Positions 14,992-18,745 of a DNA stretch of 18,745 nucleotides are shown here, piece by piece. Position 1 is the stretch's first letter, and every line of letters begins with the position of its first letter. The DNA is from an uncultured Oscillospiraceae bacterium (GTDB lineage Bacteria > Bacillota > Clostridia > Oscillospirales > Oscillospiraceae). The stretch is from assembly GCA_934590355.1 (NCBI GenBank), contig CAKTOX010000031.1, positions 1 to 18,745 of the forward strand. The letters run 5' to 3'. The notes under the pieces are model-generated. The model did no database searches. It saw only the letters and a list, made by a program, of their open reading frames with translations, and was not told the DNA's origin. A program made the translations under genes and the position numbers.

Positions 14992-15779
14992 TGCTTAAAA
15001 TACTGTGCTGTGTAAAGCAGGTCCCCGATGTGGATCAGATGCGCATGGATCCTGAGACCGGAAATCTTATCCGCGCGGGCGTTCCCGCGATACTCAACCC
15101 GCAGGACGCGAATGCGCTCTCCGCGGCAATGAAGGTCAAGGAAACCTGCGGCGGCGAGGTCACGCTCATCACCATGGGGCCTCCCAATGCCGAGGCCGCC
15201 CTGCGTGAGTGCCTTGCCGTGGGAGCGGACAAGGCGGTGCTGGTGACAGACCGCGCCTTCGGCAATGCCGACACCCTCGCGACCAGCTATTCCATACTCT
15301 CGGCCGCGAACACTCAGGATAAGTACGACATGATATTCTGCGGCAAGGAGTCGCTTGACGGCGCGACGGGGCAGATGGGCGCACAGCTTGCCCAGCGCTT
15401 CGGCACCGCGCAGGTCACGGGCACGCTTCTCATAAAGGAAGTGCGCGAGGACACGATGACCGCCGTTGTCGAGCGCGAGCTTGAGAGCGGCGTCGAGACC
15501 CTTGAGGTCAAGCTGCCCTGCCTGTTTACGATGGAAAAGACGAATTACCCCGCGCGCATCCCCAATCTCAAGGGCAAGCTCGCGGCAAAAAAGGCCGTCA
15601 TCACGACCGTGACGGCGGACGATATTCCCGAGCTCGACCGCGGGCGCATCGGCGACCCCGGCTCGCCCACGAAGGTGCCCCGTATGTTTCCTCCGGTGCT
15701 GCCTGAGCCTGGCGTCATCATTGATGAGGGCAGCCTTGCCGCCTCCGTCAAGAAGCTCGTGCAGCTTATTAAGAATTGA
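14991..15779 (+). CDS. Electron transfer flavoprotein beta subunit (LctB/CarD-like)
   Basis: A 262-residue EtfB. Characteristic segments are MLKILCCVKQVPDVDQMRMD (1-20), ILNPQDANALSAAMKVKE (34-51), VTLITMGPPNAEAALRECLA (57-76), TDRAFGNADTLATSY (86-100), FCGKESLDGATGQMGAQLA (116-134) and LPCLFTMEKTNYPARIPNL. This pattern is that of EtfB in clostridial enzyme complexes such as lactate dehydrogenase-Etf and caffeyl-CoA reductase-Etf, rather than the FixA pattern of the left-arm copy. Several such complexes confurcate or bifurcate electrons between NADH and ferredoxin; that ability is possible here but cannot be read by eye. The ATG overlaps the dehydrogenase stop by one base, so the two are translationally coupled. 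A long C-terminal arm (residues about 205-262) reaches the partner, as usual in the family. Confidence 0.92.
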   Translation: MLKILCCVKQVPDVDQMRMDPETGNLIRAGVPAILNPQDANALSAAMKVKETCGGEVTLITMGPPNAEAALRECLAVGADKAVLVTDRAFGNADTLATSYSILSAANTQDKYDMIFCGKESLDGATGQMGAQLAQRFGTAQVTGTLLIKEVREDTMTAVVERELESGVETLEVKLPCLFTMEKTNYPARIPNLKGKLAAKKAVITTVTADDIPELDRGRIGDPGSPTKVPRMFPPVLPEPGVIIDEGSLAASVKKLVQLIKN

Positions 15780-15791
15780 GGAGGTGCGGAC

Positions 15792-16784
15792 ATGGACAAA
15801 CGCGAATATAAGAATATGTGGGTGCATATAGAGCACTCCGACGGCGTTGTCGCGCCCGTGGCCTTTGAGCTGTGCAGCGAGGTGCGCAACCTGTGCGACA
15901 AGTCCGGTGACAAGGTCATCGGCGTCGCTGCGGGCAGCATTTCCGACGCCGAGCTTGAAAAGCTGCGCGACTGCGGCATGGACGGCGTTATCCTTGTGTC
16001 CGGCACGGGCTACGAGAGATATAACACCGAGGCGTTTTCAAATCTCTATGTCGAGCTGTGCAGGAAGTATAAGCCCTCGGCCGTGTTCATAGGTGCGAGC
16101 GCCAACGGCAGAGACTTCGCTCCGCACTTCGCGGCGTGCCTGGAGACGGGCTGCACCTCGGACGCGACGGAGCTTATATATAACCCCGCCCGCGGCGACA
16201 TCGAATTTGTCGAGCCCGCTGCCGGCGGCAAGATAATGGCGGTCATCACCATTCCTGAGCTGCGCCCGCAGGTGGGAACCATTCGCCCGGGCACGTTTAA
16301 GGCAGCGCCCACAGGCAAAAGAGCGGACTTTGAAATTATAAACGAGCACATTGATTTTGACCTGTCGAGGATACGCACGGTGCTTCTTGGGTACAAGGCC
16401 GACGAATTTGACCCCGAGCTTGACATTGCCTCGTGCGAGACGATCGTCTGCGTCGGAAACGGCGTGAAGGACGAGAGTCTCGGCAAGTACAGAGAGCTTG
16501 CACAGCTGCTCGGCGGAAAGCTCGCCGGAACACGTCCCGTGTGCGACAGAGAGCTGCTGCCCGTAAAGCTCCAGGTGGGGCAGTCGGGCGTCATGATAAA
16601 GCCTAAGCTCTACATAGGCTTCGGCGTGTCCGGTGCGGTCAATCACGTCACCGGCGTTGACGCGGAGAAATTCATCGCCGTCAATAAGGACGCATCCGCT
16701 CCGATATTCAACTACTGCGACTACGGCATCGTCGGTGACATGGACGAGGTCTGTGACGAGATGATAGCCCTTCTCAGATCGTGA
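15792..16784 (+). CDS. Electron transfer flavoprotein alpha subunit (LctC-like, no ferredoxin domain)
   Basis: A 330-residue EtfA. The N-terminal domain begins NMWVHIEHSDGVVAPVAFEL; the FAD-binding C-terminal domain carries GQSGVMIKPKLYIGFGVSGA (about 261-280), NHVTGV, FIAVNKDASAPIFNYCDYGI and VGDMDEVCDEMIALL. Around residue 139, AAGGKIMAVITIPELRPQVG and TIRPGTF are typical of EtfA from clostridial complexes. Unlike Acetobacterium LctC as known from the literature, there is no N-terminal ferredoxin-like [4Fe-4S] cysteine cluster: the frame starts directly with the Etf fold. A GAGGAGGTG ribosome binding site stands six to eight bases before the ATG, 12 bases after the EtfB stop. It ends the right-arm operon. 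With EtfB it should accept electrons from the hydroxyacid dehydrogenase and might pass them to NAD, ferredoxin or another flavoenzyme. Confidence 0.92.
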   Translation: MDKREYKNMWVHIEHSDGVVAPVAFELCSEVRNLCDKSGDKVIGVAAGSISDAELEKLRDCGMDGVILVSGTGYERYNTEAFSNLYVELCRKYKPSAVFIGASANGRDFAPHFAACLETGCTSDATELIYNPARGDIEFVEPAAGGKIMAVITIPELRPQVGTIRPGTFKAAPTGKRADFEIINEHIDFDLSRIRTVLLGYKADEFDPELDIASCETIVCVGNGVKDESLGKYRELAQLLGGKLAGTRPVCDRELLPVKLQVGQSGVMIKPKLYIGFGVSGAVNHVTGVDAEKFIAVNKDASAPIFNYCDYGIVGDMDEVCDEMIALLRS

Positions 16785-16952
16785 GTGCTTTTGCGCCGCG
16801 GCACATCCTGCGATAAGCGCAGGCAATATAATTCGGTAAAAAATGTTTGCTGAGGCTTCCTTCCCTATAATCCTCCCACTTTCCCCCCTTCCTTCCATAA
16901 TAATATTTCTTATGTTTCTCGGCAGACATTTTTTCTACACCCCCCTTCAAAG

Positions 16953-16988
16953 CGACCGGCGCAGCCATAGCGCCGGCCGTTACTTTTT
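16953..16988 (+). terminator. Intrinsic terminator of the right-arm operon
   Basis: Stem CCGGCGC / GCGCCGG (16956-16962, 16970-16976) with a seven-base loop, extended by CG/CG pairs beyond one A-C mismatch, then TTACTTTTT. It lies 168 bases after the EtfA stop and just ahead of the rpoN promoter, separating the operon from rpoN. Confidence 0.82.
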
Positions 16989-17012
16989 AGGGGACAAGAG
17001 GAGCAAAATCTG

Positions 17013-17042
17013 TTGTGCTGATACAATAGGATATGCTATAAT
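17013..17042 (+). promoter_or_regulatory. Sigma-A promoter of rpoN
   Basis: TTGTGC (17013-17018), 18-base spacer, and a perfect TATAAT (17037-17042) with the extended TGC in front (TG at 17034-17035). Transcription should start near 17049, 50 bases before the GTG start codon. The gene therefore looks independently and constitutively transcribed. Confidence 0.72.
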
Positions 17043-17098
17043 TATTTAAAAGCGCCCGCGTACGGCGGTATGATAATTTCGGAAAGGCGGCGGTAACT

Positions 17099-18460
17099 GT
17101 GAAGATAAAACATAATACTGAGCAAAGCCAAAAGCTCAAGCTGACTCAGTCTGTCAAACAGTCGCTGCAATATCTCCAGATGCCTATCCGGGAGCTTTCG
17201 TCATATCTCGAAGAGCTTTCGATGCGCAATCCTTTGCTTGACGTTGAGCTTCCGCCGATCGGAGAGCCGTATCCTCAGTCGAGGGTGCATGAGCCCGACA
17301 GCGATGATGTCAGCGTCCGTGATGTGTTCCGCCGCGGACCTAAGCGTAAGACAGAGGACAGCTGTGCGGATTTTACCGATTTATATACAAGCCGAAAAAG
17401 CTTTTCCGAGTATCTTTTGGATCAGCTCGGCCAGATGAAGGAGCTTAATGAGCGCCAGTTCAGACTGTGCCGTTTCCTTGTGGGCTGTCTTAATTCTTCG
17501 GGATACATGGATTGCCCCATATCGGAGATAAGTGAAGTAACCGGCGTGAGCGAATTTGAGCTCAGTCAGGCGCTTTACATAGTTCAAATGCTTGACCCAC
17601 CGGGTGTCGGCGCGAGCGATCTTTCCGAGTGCCTTCTTATCCAGCTTGCACAGGGCAGCGCCTTTAATGCTGCCAATGTTACGCTTGTGCGCAGAGGGCT
17701 CCCGCTTCTTGCAAACGGCGATATGGAGGAGCTGCGTGCACTTCTCGGCATTTCCGATGAAGAGCTTAAAGCAGCCGTCGATACGGTTCGCAGTCTCAAT
17801 CCCATTCCGTCGCGCGGCTTCGGTGACGGCAGCGCCACGGAATACATTATTCCGGAGGCGACCGTCTTTTGCGAGAGCGGAAAGCTTGTCGTTGAGCTCA
17901 ACCGTGCTGCGTTCCCGCATGTGTCCCTGCAGGAGGAATACTGCGGAATGCTTAAACGGGACGAATACAAAGACGCCCATGATTATCTGAGAAAGTCGAT
18001 GGGCGAGGCGAAGGAAGTGCTCTATGGCCTCGGCGAACGCGAAAAGACTCTTGACAGGCTCATAAGCGCCGTAATACGCCGTCAGCAGGCATACTTTGTT
18101 CGCGGCGCCGATCTCAAGCCGCTGACGATGAGCGAGATAGCTCGGGAGCTTGATTGCTGTATTTCAACCGTGTCCCGCGCCGTCAACGACAAATATATCC
18201 TGTTCGGAAGCAAGCTTCTGCCGCTGCGCAGCTTCTTCGCTTCCGGTGTGAATTCTGCCGTCGGCGGTGCGGTGACTCCCGGCGCAATAAAACGCCAGAT
18301 CCAAAATTTGATTTCCGGCGAGGACAAAAAGCACCCGCTCTCCGACGAAGCGATCCGCTGTGCGTTCACAAAGCTCGGTCTTAATATCTCGCGCCGCACG
18401 ATAGCCAAGTACAGAGGCGAGCTCAATATACCCTCTACCGCGCAGCGCCGCGAGCATTAA
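17099..18460 (+). CDS. rpoN: RNA polymerase sigma-54 factor
   Basis: A 453-residue RpoN. Region I is the activator-interacting glutamine/leucine-rich segment: QKLKLTQSVKQSLQYLQMP (11-29) followed by LEELSMRNPLLDVE. The core-binding domain includes LLDQLGQMKELNERQFRLC and the LDPPGVGASDLSECLLIQL motif typical of the family. The C-terminal half has the helix-turn-helix, where LTMSEIARELDCCISTVSRA aligns with the promoter -12 contact region, and the RpoN box is SRRTIAKYR near the end, the signature that reads the -24 element. The GTG start at 17099 follows GGAAAGGCGG. Length is normal for Firmicutes. It directs polymerase to promoters such as 8850-8865 and 11248-11263, opened by the activator at 9157-11187. 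Having rpoN beside one specific regulon is notable, though it may also serve other genes in the cell. Confidence 0.95.
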   Translation: MKIKHNTEQSQKLKLTQSVKQSLQYLQMPIRELSSYLEELSMRNPLLDVELPPIGEPYPQSRVHEPDSDDVSVRDVFRRGPKRKTEDSCADFTDLYTSRKSFSEYLLDQLGQMKELNERQFRLCRFLVGCLNSSGYMDCPISEISEVTGVSEFELSQALYIVQMLDPPGVGASDLSECLLIQLAQGSAFNAANVTLVRRGLPLLANGDMEELRALLGISDEELKAAVDTVRSLNPIPSRGFGDGSATEYIIPEATVFCESGKLVVELNRAAFPHVSLQEEYCGMLKRDEYKDAHDYLRKSMGEAKEVLYGLGEREKTLDRLISAVIRRQQAYFVRGADLKPLTMSEIARELDCCISTVSRAVNDKYILFGSKLLPLRSFFASGVNSAVGGAVTPGAIKRQIQNLISGEDKKHPLSDEAIRCAFTKLGLNISRRTIAKYRGELNIPSTAQRREH

Positions 18461-18617
18461 AAAAACACACAACGAAAAAGCGGAGTATTATCATTCCGGT
18501 ATCTTGACCTTGTACATACTTGTTTTTTGTTCCTTCGGCTTGAATGAACGATCAAAAATAAAAAACGCAGCAGCACGAAATGCACCGAACCGTAAAAAAC
18601 GGACAATAGACAAAAGG
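18461..18617. other. Gap between rpoN and insertion-sequence hairpin
   Basis: AT-rich, no gene seen. A weak four-base stem CCGT/ACGG occurs near 18590. There is no convincing intrinsic terminator for rpoN. The left end of the insertion sequence probably lies near 18618 but no target duplication can be checked because the other end is outside the window. Confidence 0.4.
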
Positions 18618-18656
18618 CCCCCTGATGTAGGAAAATAGAAGTACTACATCAGGGGG
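18618..18656 (+). promoter_or_regulatory. Hairpin sequestering the transposase ribosome binding site
   Basis: Perfect 13-bp inverted repeat CCCCCTGATGTAG / CTACATCAGGGGG (18618-18630, 18644-18656) with a 13-base loop. The AGGGGG that should act as ribosome binding site for the ATG at 18664 is the end of the right arm. Transcripts entering from outside would fold and hide it, while a start inside the loop would leave it free. This is a known way for insertion sequences to avoid activation by external transcription; here it is inferred from position. Confidence 0.55.
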
Positions 18657-18663
18657 TATTGCT

Positions 18664-18745
18664 ATGGGAAAGAGGAGATACACGCACATAAAATTTCCGG
18701 AAGCGGAAATCGTGGCGATGAGGGAAGCCGGGAAAACAAAGAGAG
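18664..18745 (+). CDS. Insertion-sequence transposase, 5' end (IS3-like OrfA candidate, partial)
   Basis: The ATG is followed by an open frame to the window edge: MGKRRYTHIKFPEAEIVAMREAGKTKR, 27 residues. The opening KRRYTHI followed by an amphipathic helix and a basic turn resembles the N-terminal helix-turn-helix of OrfA proteins annotated as IS3-family transposases in gut Firmicutes. Too little is visible to see the catalytic domain or programmed frameshift. AGGGGG lies seven bases upstream, inside a hairpin. A stand-alone small DNA-binding protein is the alternative. Confidence 0.5.
   Translation, partial: MGKRRYTHIKFPEAEIVAMREAGKTKR

Larger units (their letters stand above)
16785..17098. 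other. Intergenic region between right-arm operon and rpoN
   Basis: No gene is supported in these 314 bases. Contents: a small GC hairpin CCTGCG/CGCAGG (16807-16823) without U-run soon after the EtfA stop, a pyrimidine-rich stretch on the plus strand (about 16856-16920), the intrinsic terminator at 16953-16988, and the rpoN promoter at 17013-17042. A short open frame across the terminator has no ribosome binding site. Confidence 0.7.

Noticed and set aside
16843..17049. Small hydrophobic open frame between etfA and rpoN
   Set aside because: It spans the intrinsic terminator and the rpoN promoter and has no ribosome binding site.
1..18745. CRISPR array, tRNA or rRNA genes
   Set aside because: No regularly spaced repeats of CRISPR type and no tRNA or rRNA sequence was recognised on either strand. 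A tRNA scan could not be run, so this is by eye only.

Overview
The window looks like a chromosomal segment from a strictly anaerobic, moderately GC-rich Clostridia-type Firmicute, probably a gut Oscillospirales-like bacterium. The reasons are strong AGGAGG-type ribosome binding sites, sigma-A promoters with extended -10 elements, many electron-transfer-flavoprotein (Etf) genes, a sigma-54 (RpoN) system of the kind clostridia use for amino-acid and organic-acid fermentation, and a transposase start typical of gut Firmicutes. The taxonomic call is an inference.

Layout. The left arm is read on the minus strand from about 8.8 kb down to base 1: a CaiA-like acyl-CoA dehydrogenase/reductase, FixA-like EtfB, FixB-like EtfA, a hairpin, a GntP-family permease, a second hairpin, two tandem family III (CaiB-type) CoA-transferases, a CaiC-like acyl-CoA ligase, and the first 24 codons of a FabK/nitronate-monooxygenase-like flavoprotein cut off by the window edge. 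The right arm is read on the plus strand from 9.0 to 16.8 kb: a sigma-54 activator with its own sigma-A promoter and intrinsic terminator, then an operon of a third CaiB-type CoA-transferase, a complete FabK/nitronate-monooxygenase-like enzyme, a GlcD/LctD-type FAD-linked hydroxyacid dehydrogenase, and a second EtfB-EtfA pair. A terminator follows, then rpoN itself (17.1-18.5 kb), and at the right edge the start of an insertion-sequence transposase behind a hairpin.

How it fits together. Two 16-base matches to the -24/-12 consensus TGGCAYR-N4-TTGCW sit in front of the first gene of each arm (8850-8865 minus, 11248-11263 plus). The activator gene lies between the arms and rpoN lies at the end of the right one, so sigma factor, activator and both target promoters are all in one block. 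The divergent region carries six same-strand GAACA repeats that may be the activator's binding sites.

Metabolic reading (inference). The permease would import a small organic acid. The ligase would prime it as a CoA thioester and the CoA-transferases would recycle the CoA. The CaiA/FixAB module would reduce an enoyl-CoA. The hydroxyacid dehydrogenase with the second Etf pair would oxidise a hydroxyacid. This resembles the carnitine (cai/fix) reduction module of enterobacteria joined to an Etf-linked (LctBCD-like) dehydrogenase. No CaiD hydratase, CaiT carrier, FixC/FixX or 2-hydroxyacyl-CoA dehydratase is visible here, and the substrate cannot be read from the sequence. The dehydrogenase has Tyr where the family has its active-site His (GEHG becomes GEYG), which may mark unusual chemistry.
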